From: Euperipatoides rowelli
Taxonomy: Eukaryota > Onychophora > Udeonychophora > Euonychophora > Peripatopsidae
DNA: 10,849 bases
Assembly: GCA_003024985.2 (NCBI GenBank)
Contig: PXIH01S0005878.1
Strand: one strand, 5' to 3'
In this document: in pieces, positions 1 to 8,460 of the stretch
Position numbering within the stretch: the first letter of the stretch is position 1
Layout of the letters: each line of letters starts with the position of its first letter
Notes under the pieces: model-generated
Databases searched by the model: none
What the model was told of the DNA's origin: nothing
What the model saw: the letters and a program-made list of their open reading frames with translations, nothing else
Program-made: the position numbers and the translations under genes

Positions 1-1288
1 ATTATTAAAGATGGCAATTTTATATTAAATATCTACATTATTGCTTGGTCTAATTTTTCCTGTGTGGGTGGGGGGAGATGACTCCCCTCCCCATTGCATA
101 CACCCTTGATTAAAGTAATGATATGAAGTGGAATCCTCATATTTATTGTAAATCTAAAAAACTATTTTAATATTATTGTTAATATCAATGGTGAAATCAA
201 AATAATTTCATGCTAAACCAAAGAAAATATATACAGTTAGTTCTTGATTTCCACTGTTCTTGGAAATCATGTAAATCAAATAATTTTCCAATAGGAAACA
301 ATGAAAATGCTAAGGGTTAGAGGAAGTGATGAAAACAAAACAAAAAAGTACTTATTTTATTCGACTATTTTTAACCTCTTGTAAGTACAAAAAAACGGGA
401 AATCGGTTTCAGTTTCAGCTCTATTTAGCGAGTCGGTTTGGTCTCTTAAATGATCAAAGATCGAAAAATTCAAAGTACCGAAAAAAGTTTTTTTTCGATA
501 TAGGTATTCAAATTTCCAACTCGGCCTTCTCAAATAAGTTTTAAAATTATAAAGTAATGTATTTGTAAAATATTTAAAAATGTTGATAAGTAGGCAACTT
601 ACTGGTCAAAATATTTTAACTGCATGTTACTTCTTGTTAAAATCATAAAATCATTGATAGCCTAATTACTAACAAGGCTAGTTGTCAGTTTTCTCATACT
701 CGATAACCTTTCATTACAAATGATGTTCAATTCAGTCTTTTAAAAACATTTCTTAAAAGAAAAGGAAAAAAAAAATTAAAAATCGGTAATATGTTTGAAT
801 AAAATAAATGTTGATAATTATTATTTTTTTTAATTTATTATTTTTAATTTATATTTGGCAGCTAATTTTACTACTTAGATTTACAAAAATTCATAGCGAT
901 GACTTATACATTGACTTAATAATAATACCACTATATCAATAATACGTTTTTCTCAAATGTTGAGACAAATTCTTAAGTTCAATTATGCCAGATTATTTTC
1001 AAGTTAATACTCACTTGGTCTTTGGAAGTTGAATCATTTTTTAAATAAAACTAGAACTGAACTTATCGAAAGTCGAAAGAATTGTTTTATCAATTTATCT
1101 TGTCTGGTATGGCTATGGTAGTTCATGACACGGTGTAACGAGATCACAAGATAAACACATTTGGTCATGAACCACTGCCACTGGTGAGCATGGGCAGTAA
1201 AAGAAGCATTACTGCTCATCCGATAATGCAGTTTATATTAGATTTTTTATTCCAAACGAAAACACACCAGGTGCTATACAAATGGAAT
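1..1288. other. AT-rich non-coding stretch
   Basis: I see no gene here. The stretch is AT-rich with many A and T runs. The longest open frames (for example 326-544 plus, 72 codons, and 1034-1219 minus) are low-complexity and show no recognisable domain, so I treat them as chance. Small structures visible are a G/C hairpin at 72-87 (GGGGAG, loop ATGA, CTCCCC), unusual only because the surroundings are AT-rich, and an A/T hairpin at 479-497. It may be intergenic or intronic; no convincing splice pair or promoter can be assigned. Confidence 0.6.
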
Positions 1289-1296
1289 GATTTTGA
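1289..1296. repeat. Candidate target-site duplication, left copy
   Basis: GATTTTGA sits directly outside the left inverted repeat. The equivalent octamer on the right is AATTTTGA, one mismatch. A chance 7-of-8 match flush at both ends is unlikely, although the A/T content weakens the argument. Confidence 0.6.
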
Positions 1297-1550
1297 GGTC
1301 AGATTCTGTTATCTGCCCACCAATATGGCTGACAGTACTAAGTTGATATTATCTAGACTGGCGTTCAGCAAAATATTATTTCACCTCTAGTTTATTCTAG
1401 GGTTCAGGGTTATGGTAAGGTTAGGACTGTAAAATAAATATACTAAAATCGATGAGAAAAAAATTCTCTAATTCCACATGCTGATACGTTTTAGTTGTTG
1501 CACGACTCCTAACATTAATTATGTTGGTGGGCAGATAATGGAATCTGACC
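1297..1550. mobile_element. MITE-like non-autonomous DNA transposon, 254 bp
   Basis: The two ends are inverted copies of each other: 1297-1326 and the reverse complement of 1521-1550 match at 27 of 30 positions, both beginning GGTCAGATTC and sharing TTATCTGCCCACCAA. Outside the ends lie GATTTTGA (1289-1296) and AATTTTGA (1551-1558), a 7-of-8 match flush with the termini and the expected form of a target-site duplication. The interior of about 190 bp has no coding capacity. Small size, terminal inverted repeats and an 8-bp duplication are hallmarks of a MITE mobilised by a transposase supplied elsewhere. hAT, P and Merlin families make duplications of about this length, but the GGTCAG terminus does not match the usual hAT CAGNG end, so I leave the superfamily open. 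All three mismatches between the ends are transitions, consistent with age. Confidence 0.7.
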
Positions 1551-1558
1551 AATTTTGA
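1551..1558. repeat. Candidate target-site duplication, right copy
   Basis: AATTTTGA lies directly outside the right inverted repeat and pairs with GATTTTGA at 1289-1296, differing only in the first base. Confidence 0.6.
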
Positions 1559-2440
1559 CAACAAATTATACAGTTTGTGATTATTGTAATAAAAAAATGT
1601 TAGTGCAAAATGTTGCAACACAAGCTAACTTTTGAATCATCGGAAAAGCTGCTCAGTCTATAGTGGCTAGAAAAGAAATTTGGCTATGTTTATTGAGTTG
1701 ATATTTTTTATTGGACCGAAATTCAGTAATGGAAAAACAAAACCGTCCAGCAATATCTCGGGCCAGTTTAAGCCCACAAAAATGAAATAGTGTGGCATTG
1801 TATAAATTTATTTCACAATACTGGTAAGATTTATAATGTTTATTTGAAAAAGCACGATAATCATTTTTGAACTAGTGATTTATAATGCATTTTTGAATTG
1901 AATTTGAATTTAGGCTGAGACATAATATACAAATTTGAATCAATTTGAATAAATTAACGAATTAATTTTTTTTCAGACTATCATAACATTAACAAAAGCA
2001 CAGAAGCTTAATTACTTTTTTCAATTTGACAGCTCTTTATTGTCTTATATTTTTTTAATTAAATATGTTAGTTACAATTTTTATTTTGTATAAATCGCTT
2101 TATTTCAAAAAGTGTAATACATTGAAGAAGTGGTAATAATATTTTAATCATGTTATTAAAAAAAAAAAAACGGGTAATTAAATACATGTAAATCAAAAAA
2201 TGCCTGTACATTTAGATTTAATTATCAAATAACAAGTTTCAAAGCGTGTTCGTCGATTGCTAACTTTTTGAATTATTTAAACTATTCGATACTTTTTCAT
2301 TCGTCATTAAGTTAATAAAATTAACTAAACGATTATTCCTTAAAAAATCTAGTTCATTTTGTTTCAAACTTGCTAACCCTGCTCAAAAAGTGGGTTACTT
2401 CGTAAGCTTTGGTTTTCATAATGGTTGACAAAAAAAAAGT
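1559..2440. other. AT-rich non-coding stretch
   Basis: No gene, RNA gene or repeat is supported. A pyrimidine run ending in CAG at 1966-1976 resembles a 3' splice site, but the roughly 37 codons open after it are low-complexity and end in a stop, so I do not call an exon. The stretch runs directly into the 5' LTR. Its last bases (AAAGT) do not match the bases following the 3' LTR. Confidence 0.5.
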
Positions 2441-2671
2441 TGTTAGAAACAAATGACATCAGCAACTCTCCCGTTGCCCTTGACAACCGTCAGTTGTCAG
2501 TTGTGTTAGAAGACTGCAGTAAGTAAAATGTCAGCCAAAAGTATTGAGTACGGTGAATGTGTAAATAACAGTTTATTGCTATATTAATGTTAATATCTAC
2601 TTATTAAAAGGTTTTAGTTTTATCCTCTGGTCTGCCCCGTTACTTCCACTCACACATTTAAAGAGCTAACA
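2441..2671 (+). repeat. 5' long terminal repeat
   Basis: The 231-bp repeat begins TGTTAG and ends CTAACA, a perfect 6-bp terminal inverted repeat as expected for retroviral-type integration. It matches 6743-6970 over most of its length: the block from GTTAGAAGACTGCAGTAAG to TTACTTCCACTCA is shared with scattered substitutions. It differs in one block: 2474-2503 here holds a different sequence that contains a small hairpin (TGACAAC 2481-2487, loop CGTCA, GTTGTCA 2493-2499), where the 3' copy has an inverted duplicate of the LTR start. A CRE-like TGACATCA lies at 2454-2461. As the 5' LTR it would have carried the element's promoter; TATTAAAAG near 2602 is a weak TATA candidate. Confidence 0.92.
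2481..2499. repeat. Hairpin in the 5' LTR variable block
   Basis: TGACAAC and GTTGTCA form a perfect 7-bp stem around the loop CGTCA. The 3' LTR lacks this hairpin and carries a much longer palindrome instead, so both versions of the LTR have dyad symmetry in the same place. Confidence 0.6.
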
Positions 2672-2672
2672 A

Positions 2673-2690
2673 GTGGTTATGGGACCAGAA
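2673..2690 (+). promoter_or_regulatory. Primer-binding site, initiator tRNA-Met half-molecule type
   Basis: GTGGTTATGGGACCAGAA starts two bases after the 5' LTR. Drosophila copia and related animal elements prime minus-strand DNA synthesis from an internal cleavage end of initiator tRNA-Met, and their sites read GGTTATGGGCCCAG or close to it. This site has one visible change (GACC for GCCC). Placement directly after CTAACA supports the LTR boundary. Confidence 0.75.
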
Positions 2691-2865
2691 ACAAGGGGTC
2701 CTGACCAGCACTGAAGAAAAATTAAAATATTCAAAACTTTAAAGAAGAAAACTTTGAACGCCAGCCTTAACAAGCTTAAAGAAGCAAGCATTTCAAGACA
2801 ATTTCAAGCAAATTGAAGAAAATTCAAAATTTAAAAAATAAACCAACTTTAACTTTGCAAAGAAA

Positions 2866-3620
2866 ATGGAAAATATACAAATCGATAAGTTAAACAAGGG
2901 CAACTATGATTCTTGGAAATTACACATGCAATCGCTGCTAATTAAAAACGATCGCTGGGGCTATGTAAATGGATCGGAAATAAAACCGACAATTACAAAC
3001 TACACCTGCGGATCAAAAATTAATAGCGGATTGTATTAAAAATGATCAAAAGGCAAGAGCGAATATTATACTAGCAATTAATTCAAGCCAACTTTGTCAT
3101 ATAAAACATTGTGAAACCTCCAGGAATACGTGGGAACTAAAAGAGGTATTTGAATCAAAAGGACCTGCTAGAAAGGCCTCTCTATTAAAACAATTATTAT
3201 TCACAAAAATGAAATATGGGATAACAATGCAAGAACATTTAAATAACCTATTCAACACAGTGGATAAACTTGAAGAAATGGAAGTGGATATAACAGAGGA
3301 CATATTAGCAATTATAGCATGCCTGTTGCATATGAGAACTTTAGAATAGCAATTCAGTCACATGATAAACTACCCAAACCTGATGCCCTCAAAATAAAAC
3401 TGTTGGAAGAATATAATGCCAGAAAAGACAAAGATGATCGCATAAACAGTCCACAGGCCCATTACTCGAACTCAAAATTTAGAAGGCACCCCATGCACTA
3501 TAAAACAAAATGGATTACTGCACGTTTATTGACCACCCTTTAAAGTGCTACTATTTCCAGAAACTGGGACATAAAGCGTCAGAATGCAGAAAGAAACTTA
3601 GTGAAACAAAACAAACTTAA
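2866..3620 (+). pseudogene. gag: gag (capsid and nucleocapsid), copia type, frameshifted
   Basis: Gag would build the virus-like particle that packages element RNA. The ATG at 2866 follows a purine-rich leader and opens with MENIQIDKLNKGNYDSWKLH, the typical copia Gag N-terminus; this frame stops at 3037-3039. Homology continues in a second frame from about 3002 (TPADQKLIADCIKNDQKARA) to a stop at 3347-3349, returns to the first frame from about 3319 (MPVAYENFRIAIQSHDKLPK, the UBN2-type copia Gag region) to a stop at 3541-3543, then moves to the third frame for the zinc knuckle at 3546-3587. The knuckle reads CYYFQKLGHKASEC; the family pattern is C-x2-C-x4-H-x4-C, so the second cysteine is replaced by phenylalanine. 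The third frame ends at a TAA at 3618-3620. At least three indels make this non-functional. Confidence 0.9.
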
Positions 3621-4011
3621 ACCTTACAGGGATGCAGCGTTGCAGCAACAGCATATGACAGCCCACACACCCCAACCAACATTTGGTGCCTGGATAGTAG
3701 AGCCATGTCACATATGTGCTTCGATGAAAATAAATTTGAACAATTAGAGAAAATAAAGCTAGCCGTAGACAAAAATGCAGATGTCATAGGAAAAGGCAGT
3801 AAAAATCAAAGTCCAAAATGGCATCCAATCACAAAATGTCAAACTAAACAATGTACTATGTGTGTCAGAGCTGAAAAACAATCTAATATCAGTGCCCAAA
3901 GCCTCAAATCATAATAATTCAATAACATTTACAAAGACTGATACTACAATAAAGGATCCATATGGAAAAAAACATCCTAAATGCAACAAGAGCAGGAGAC
4001 ATATTACATAA
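3621..4011 (+). pseudogene. Aspartic protease remnant, copia Pol
   Basis: The protease would cut the Gag-Pol polyprotein. In the same frame as the zinc knuckle, 3684-3713 reads WCLDSRAMSH; copia proteases have the active-site triad D-S/T-G here, so the glycine is replaced by arginine and the site is dead. Homology moves to another frame at about 3796, where VKLNNVLCVSELKNNLISVP is the characteristic C-terminal part of copia proteases. It stops at 4009-4011. A short piece in yet another frame (about 3962-4009, NILNATRAGD) links to the integrase. At least three frame changes occur in under 400 bp. Confidence 0.85.
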
Positions 4012-4535
4012 ACTCCACAACTGAAAAAGCTTACACAATAAGTGAAATACATCAATGGCATCTCAAGTATGGACATCTAAATGAACAAGATCTCCGAAAA
4101 CTGCACAGACACAAAATGGTCAGAGGATTAACGTTCAATCCAAACAGTCCAAAGCTAAACTGCAAAATTTGCATACAAAGCAAACAGACTGCAAAACCAT
4201 TCCCAAAGTTGTCAAAATATGAAAGCAGTGAACTACTAAACTTAATTCACTCAGACATATGTGGATCAATGAGATGTGAATCCATAGGAGGCGCAACTTA
4301 CTTCGTAACCTTCATAGACGACAAGTCAAAATATGTGGACACCTACTTCTTGAAATACAAAAATGAAGTCAAGGAAACATTTGTGAAATACAAAGCCATG
4401 GTTGAAAACAGAACAAACCAGAAACTAAAAATCCTGAGAATGGACAATGGCTTAGAATACCTAAGCAATGAATTTAATGAATACCTACAAAAGGAGGGCA
4501 TAAGGCGCGAGCGCACCACAGCATATACGCCCTAA
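3981..4535 (+). pseudogene. Integrase N-terminal zinc finger and catalytic core, truncated
   Basis: This is the longest uninterrupted piece of the element, 184 codons. Integrase would insert element cDNA into host DNA. The HHCC zinc finger is intact in residues 27-64: WH27, GH32, then C61-K-I-C64 (the gag_pre-integrase region). The rve core follows: first catalytic Asp at residue 92 in LIHSDICGS (4254-4256), the FIDDKSKYVDTYFLK segment, and the second Asp at residue 155 in RMDNGLEYLS (4443-4445). The frame breaks at 4533-4535, where TAA stands in place of a glutamine codon in the conserved YTPQQNG stretch. The M at 3981 is merely the first ATG in the open stretch; recognisable homology starts near YYINSTTEKAYTI. 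Confidence 0.93.
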
Positions 4536-5132
4536 CAAAATGGCTGTGCAGTACGGATGAATTGCACACTAGTTGAAATGGCCATATCCTTACTATTACA
4601 ATTTCAAATGCCAACAAAATTTTTGGCCGAATTATAAATACAGCGACATACATAAGGAACCATTGCCCAACAAACTCTTTAAAACAAAAACCCCATACAA
4701 AGTACAGCTTAAAATAAAACCAACTGTCATACACTTCAAAACTTGTGGACAAAAAAGCACACCACTTAAATAAAAAACCTCAAAAAGGAAAATTCGAACA
4801 AAGATCATATAAATACAAGTTCATTGGATACTATGGGATGAAAGAGACCAAAGAGTAATCACTAGCAGAGATGTAAAATTCATCAAAGAATTTGAAACTT
4901 CAAGTACATATGAAGAGGATATAGACAACCCTTGGCCACAGAGGATGCTGAGCAAGAGCTCACGAGCCTGCTCTACAACCTTTAGCTTCCAATAAACACC
5001 CTCAAACTCCATAACAAGAGAGAGAAAGTAACCAAGAAACAATGAAACCTGGCAGACCAACAAAATCAAGGAAAGGCAAACCAGTAAGGCCAAAAAGATT
5101 TTTACCACTCAACAAAACAAGCCACAAATGAA
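4536..5132 (+). pseudogene. Integrase catalytic Glu region and C-terminal part, heavily frameshifted
   Basis: Directly after the stop at 4533-4535 the same frame continues QNGCAVRMNCTLVEMA, the motif that carries the last residue of the D,D35E triad. The glutamate position is GTA (4551-4553), valine, exactly 35 residues after the second Asp, so integrase is catalytically dead. Homology then changes frame: LPNKLFKTKTPYKVQLKIKP (about 4663-4722, stop 4771-4773), KPQKGKFEQRSYKYKFIGY from about 4778 (stop 4856-4858), and LWDERDQRVITSRDVKFIKE from 4831. These are the usual copia integrase C-terminal signatures. About 4990-5130 is the low-conservation linker before reverse transcriptase and shows no clear motif. 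Confidence 0.85.
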
Positions 5133-6004
5133 ATGAGCCTAAATGAGCAAACTAACATTCAAGACACTCAAACAGACACTCCTACAGTCAAACAAGCACT
5201 GAATAGTACCCTAGCATCAAAATGGAAAGATGCCATGCACGTAGAATACAAATCCCTCGTCAAAATGGGAACCTGGAAACTTGTGAACCGCCCTACTGAC
5301 AAAAAAGGTGATAGGCTCAAGATTGGTAATGAGAACCAAATGGAAAGCAGATGGTACAGTCGACAAATATAAAGCCAGATTCATAGCAAAAGAATACTCT
5401 CAACTGCCAAATGTAAACTACAATAAGACTTTTGCTCCAGTAGCCAGACTGAGCTCGACTACGACCGTGCTAGACTATTTTGTGGAAAGAAACTTAACCT
5501 TATATCAATTTGACTTTGTAATGGCTTATATTGATGGAGACCTCGATGAAGAAATCCTCATGGAGCCACCGGAAGCATTTGTACAAAAAGGAACACCAAG
5601 TCTGTCTCCTACAAAAATCACTTTACGGACTTAAGCAAGCAGCCGCCAGTGGTATAAAAATTTAGATGACAAACTAAAGTCCATAGGCATGACATCACTG
5701 AATGCCGATGCCTGCATCTACCATCAGAAGACCAAAAAGGGGAAATCATAGTAATGGTATATGTCAGCAACATGATAGTAGCTACCAGCATTCCCGAGCT
5801 GTATCAAGAAATAAAAGCAAAATTGACAAAGGAATTCGACATGAAAGACATGGGAAAACTACACTACTGCCTGGAATAAAGTTCACACAAAACAAAAATG
5901 GCAGTGAAATAACAATGTCTCAAGAAAAACATATAGAAGACGTGCTGAAAAAATATAACATTGGAGAAGCAAAACCAGCAAAACACCAATGGGTGTCAGC
6001 ATAA
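5133..6004 (+). pseudogene. Reverse transcriptase, copia type (RVT_2), frameshifted
   Basis: RT would copy element RNA into DNA. It begins in one frame with ASKWKDAMHVEYKSLVKMGT, then moves near 5310 to another frame with KYKARFIAKEYSQLPNVNYN, FAPVARLSS and QFDFVMAYIDGDLDEE, the block holding the first catalytic Asp, retained. That frame stops at 5632-5634. SLYGLKQAA follows in a third frame (about 5612-5640), then QWYKNLDDKL, then the catalytic box. Where copia RT has YVDD, this copy reads YVSN (5760-5771), so both aspartates are lost. Homology continues as LTKEFDMKDMGKLHYCL, shifts to GIKFTQNKNGSEITMSQEKH, and stops at 6002-6004. Six or so frame changes plus the lost active site make this clearly non-functional. 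Confidence 0.92.
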
Positions 6005-6733
6005 AATTGAGTAAAGAAATGTGTCCAATTACAGAAGAGAAAACGGAAATGAGCAAAAATCCTTACCGCTCCCTCATTGGATCGCTTATGTACCTGGCCA
6101 TAGCAACGAGGCCAGACATCACCCATGTTATCTGCTACCAAAGTCAATATAACAAGAACCATGGAAAGGCACATTGGACAGCTCAAAACATGTGCTTAAA
6201 TACTTGAAAGGGACCAAAAGTGCAGGACTCATATACAGACAATGTGGCAACCCACTTATCGGATATGCAGACGTAGACTAGGGATCAGATATCGATGACA
6301 AAAGGTCATACACCGGATATATGGTTCAACTAGCCGGAGGAGCAATTACTTGGGAATCAAGAAAGCTGAAAACCATAGCCTTGTCCTCAACTGAGGTGAG
6401 TATATGTCCTTAGCAGAAGCAGCAAGAGAGGCAACATACTTCCGAAAACTCCTGAAAGAACTTATTGGTGATAATACAAAAGCTGACCCAACAACAATAT
6501 TTTGTGACAACTAAGGTGCACAAAAAATAGCAAGGAATCGAATGTTCCACCAAAGAACTAAACACATTGATATAAAGCACCACTAAATCAGAGAAGTGCT
6601 TAAAAGCGGCAAAATCAATATAAAGTTTACCGAAAGGAACTTAATGGCCGCAGATCTTTTAACAAAAGCCCTCACACCACAAAAGCATTTGAACTGTTGT
6701 GAAATTGCAAATATTAAAAGGTTTATAATTTGA
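5989..6733 (+). pseudogene. RT C-terminal connection and RNase H, broken
   Basis: The part before RNase H is readable at 5989-6207 with NPYRSLIGSLMYLAIATRPD, a hallmark copia segment. At about 6186 homology changes frame to KHVLKYLKGTKSAGLIYR. RNase H, which removes RNA from the hybrid, follows: GYADVD (first Asp, about 6261-6278) is immediately followed by TAG at 6279-6281 where copia elements have Trp. SYTGYMVQLAGGAITWESRK and ALSSTE continue. A single-base deletion near 6396 shifts the frame, then TIFCDN is followed by a TAA at 6512-6514 and TKHIDIKHH by a TAA at 6584-6586. The frame runs through ERNLMAADLLTKALTPQKH to a natural-looking TGA at 6731-6733. The acidic residues survive, but stops and frameshifts abolish the product. 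Confidence 0.9.
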
Positions 6734-6742
6734 GAGAGGGAT
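6732..6742 (+). promoter_or_regulatory. Polypurine tract for plus-strand priming
   Basis: GAGAGAGGGA overlaps the pol stop codon and lies directly before the 3' LTR, the expected place for the RNase H-resistant primer of plus-strand DNA. It supports placing the 3' LTR start at 6743 rather than at the second TGTTAGAAG at 6804. Confidence 0.7.
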
Positions 6743-6970
6743 TTTTAGAAGTAAATGACATCAGCAACTCTCCCGGGAGAGTTGCTGATGTCATTTGCTT
6801 CTATGTTAGAAGACTGCAGTAAGTAAAATGTCAGTCAAAAGTATTGAGTAGGGTGAATGGGTAAATAACTGTTTGTTGCTATGTTAATGTTAATCTCTTC
6901 TCATTAAAAGGTTTTAGTTTTTTCCTGCTGGTCTGCCCCGTTACTTCCACTCATGTATTAAGTGCTAACA
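6743..6970 (+). repeat. 3' long terminal repeat with palindromic 5' end
   Basis: The 228-bp repeat ends CTAACA like the 5' LTR, but starts TTTTAG instead of TGTTAG, so the terminal dinucleotide has mutated. From 6804 on it matches the 5' LTR with about fifteen or more differences including small indels, more than expected for a recent insertion since the two LTRs are identical at integration. At 6775-6803 the sequence found in the 5' LTR is replaced by an inverted copy of the LTR's own first 29 bases. Confidence 0.9.
6746..6803. repeat. 58-bp near-perfect palindrome in the 3' LTR
   Basis: The left arm 6746-6774 and right arm 6775-6803 are reverse complements at 28 of 29 positions with no spacer; the centre is CCCGGG. 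The inner 44 bp (6753-6796) are perfect. The only mismatch is T6752 against G6797. Each arm carries a CRE-like octamer, TGACATCA (6756-6763) and TGATGTCA (6786-6793). As RNA or single-stranded cDNA this would fold into a strong hairpin. Confidence 0.95.
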
Positions 6971-7740
6971 GTTATCATTGCTAAAACTTGGATTTATTCA
7001 AAAGATTAAAATTGTTATGTAAAAATTAAATGATTACAATATCTCAGATGATAGTGTAGCGCTAATTTTTAATTTTTATCATCTTCAAAAGTGATTAGTT
7101 GCCATGGAAACATGACAACTAATGTTTCAATCAAGGTTAATTTAATTATTAAAACTAAAACTTACTTTGTTGTAATTTATCAGTTAATATATTTTATTTA
7201 ACGTAAATATTTTAGTTAGTAAAAAGACTTGTAAGTCTTCTTAAATAGTAATAGTTTGTAAAATGATAAACTATCACAAAACATGTTTAATTATTCGTTA
7301 TCTTACACACCCTCACACCATACCGAACATCACAATTTAAACATGTATTAATTGCAATATTATTCTAGATCTATTGAATGCAGAGAAGAAAAAAATGCAA
7401 GCTAAAGGATTCATACAAAGAAAAATTTAAATTTTTATTACTATTTTGAACTGAAAAATAAAGTACTTTAAATTCCCGAACGAAATAGCTATTGGTACCA
7501 TGTATATTAATGTCATTTTGTAACGTACAATCGTTTTTTCGATAATGCAAACTGCCGCTACTATTTCATTGTGTGTTATCATAAAATATGATTAAATTTA
7601 ATTAATTGCAAAGTATTTTAATAAGGGAATAAACTTCAATATGTTTAAATTTTTTTAAACAGAAAATTTACCGTATATCTCTTGAGGATTAAAAGATTTC
7701 ACAAGTATCAATTTGACATGGTTGCATGCCCACAAAGTTA
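6971..7740. other. AT-rich non-coding stretch right of the retrotransposon
   Basis: No open frame of note, RNA gene or repeat family is recognised. The first bases after the LTR (GTTAT) do not duplicate the bases before the 5' LTR. The one distinctive element is an RFX-type X-box with overlapping dyad at 7094-7123. The right end grades into degenerate satellite monomers from about 7741. Confidence 0.5.
7098..7111. promoter_or_regulatory. Candidate X-box (RFX transcription factor site)
   Basis: GTTGCCATGGAAAC matches the palindromic RFX consensus GTTGCCATGGCAAC at 13 of 14 positions. In animals such sites control ciliary and other genes, typically within a few hundred bases of the start. It sits inside a larger dyad, ATTAGTTG (7094-7101) against CAACTAAT (7116-7123). 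No gene can be seen nearby, so function is unproven. Confidence 0.35.
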
Positions 7741-7873
7741 GGCTCAAATGCGGCTTAACCAGTATCCAGAATAGTGGTTCATCCATGGCTGAGCCACAGA
7801 TAAAAATGTCCATGTGAACAGTAATGTTCCTTACTCAACCATGTCTCAGCCCTAACTAAAGTGTCCATGTGAA

Positions 7874-8460
7874 TTGTACTGTCCCTGGTTCAACCATGTC
7901 TCAACCATGGAGAAAGAGTCCATGCAAATAGTACTGTGCCTGGCTCAACCATATATCAGCCATGGATAAAGTGTCCATGTGACTAGTACTATGCCTGGCT
8001 CAACCATGTCTCAGCCATGGATAAAGTGTCCAAGTGAATAGTACTGAGCCTGGCTCTACCATGTCTCAGCTATGTTTAAAGTGTCCCTGTGAATAGTACT
8101 GTCCCTAGCTCAAACATGCTTCAGCCACAGTTAAAGTGTCCATGCGAATAATATTCTCTGGATCAACAATGTCTCAGCATTGGTAAAATTATCCATGTGA
8201 ATAGTACTGTCTCTTGCTCAACCATGTCTCAGCCATGGTTAAAGTGTCCATGTGAATAGTACTGTTCCTTAGCCAGGGTTACAGTATCCATGTGAATGGT
8301 ACTGTCACTAACTCAACCATGTCTTGGCTGTGGTTAAAGTGTCCATGTAAATAGTGCTATTCCAGGCTCAAACATGTCTCAGCCATGGATAAAGTGTCAA
8401 TTTGAATAGCACTGTCCATGCTAAACCATGTCTCAGTCATGGTTAAAGTGTCCATGTGAA
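7874..8460. repeat. Higher-order repeat, copy 1 (about 587 bp, 11 units)
   Basis: Copy 1 begins with the variant TTGTACTGTCCCTGG...CAACCATGGAGAAAG. It contains, in order, a CTGAGCCTGG monomer with ATGTTTAAAGTGTCCCTG (from about 8040), a CTGTCCCTAGCTC monomer (about 8097), and a shortened 40-bp unit at 8259-8298 lacking about 15 bases (CTGTTCCTTAGCCAGGG). All of these variants recur in the same order in copy 2, showing amplification of a multi-monomer block. Confidence 0.85.

Larger units (their letters stand above)
2441..6970 (+). mobile_element. Degenerate Ty1/copia LTR retrotransposon, full length
   Basis: This is a complete-length copia-superfamily element of about 4.5 kb with domain order LTR, PBS, gag, protease, integrase, reverse transcriptase, RNase H, purine tract, LTR. 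Integrase preceding reverse transcriptase is diagnostic of Ty1/copia rather than gypsy or BEL. Intact copia elements encode one long Gag-Pol polyprotein. Here recognisable protein is spread over all three plus-strand frames with at least fifteen frame changes, in-frame stops, and substitutions at catalytic sites, so it cannot make functional protein. The LTRs end in TGTTAG...CTAACA (the 3' copy has lost the first G). No matching 5-bp target duplication is seen (AAAGT left, GTTAT right). LTR divergence outside a replaced block is clearly visible, so insertion is old. Confidence 0.95.

Noticed and set aside
326-544. 72-codon plus-strand open frame
   Set aside because: Low-complexity, no recognisable domain, no convincing promoter or splice context; expected by chance.
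1391-1430. Telomere-like GGTTAGG and GGGTTCAGGGTTATGG motifs
   Set aside because: Only a few irregular near-copies occur and no true tandem telomeric repeat is present. They lie inside the MITE-like element.
1184-1621. Resemblance of VRFCYLPTNMADSTKLILSR (plus) and VRFHYLPTN (minus) to the PTxxNPAD region of BEL/Pao polyproteins
   Set aside because: The two peptides lie in the inverted ends of the MITE-like element and are read from its inverted repeat. There is no further polyprotein homology on either side, and the inverted repeat plus octamers explain the pattern better.
1963-2094. Possible splice acceptor and exon after TTTTTTTTCAG
   Set aside because: The frame that follows is short, low-complexity and ends in a stop; no donor or homology supports an exon.
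4474-5108. Minus-strand open frames within the retrotransposon
   Set aside because: They are antisense shadows of integrase and linker sequence with no domain of their own.
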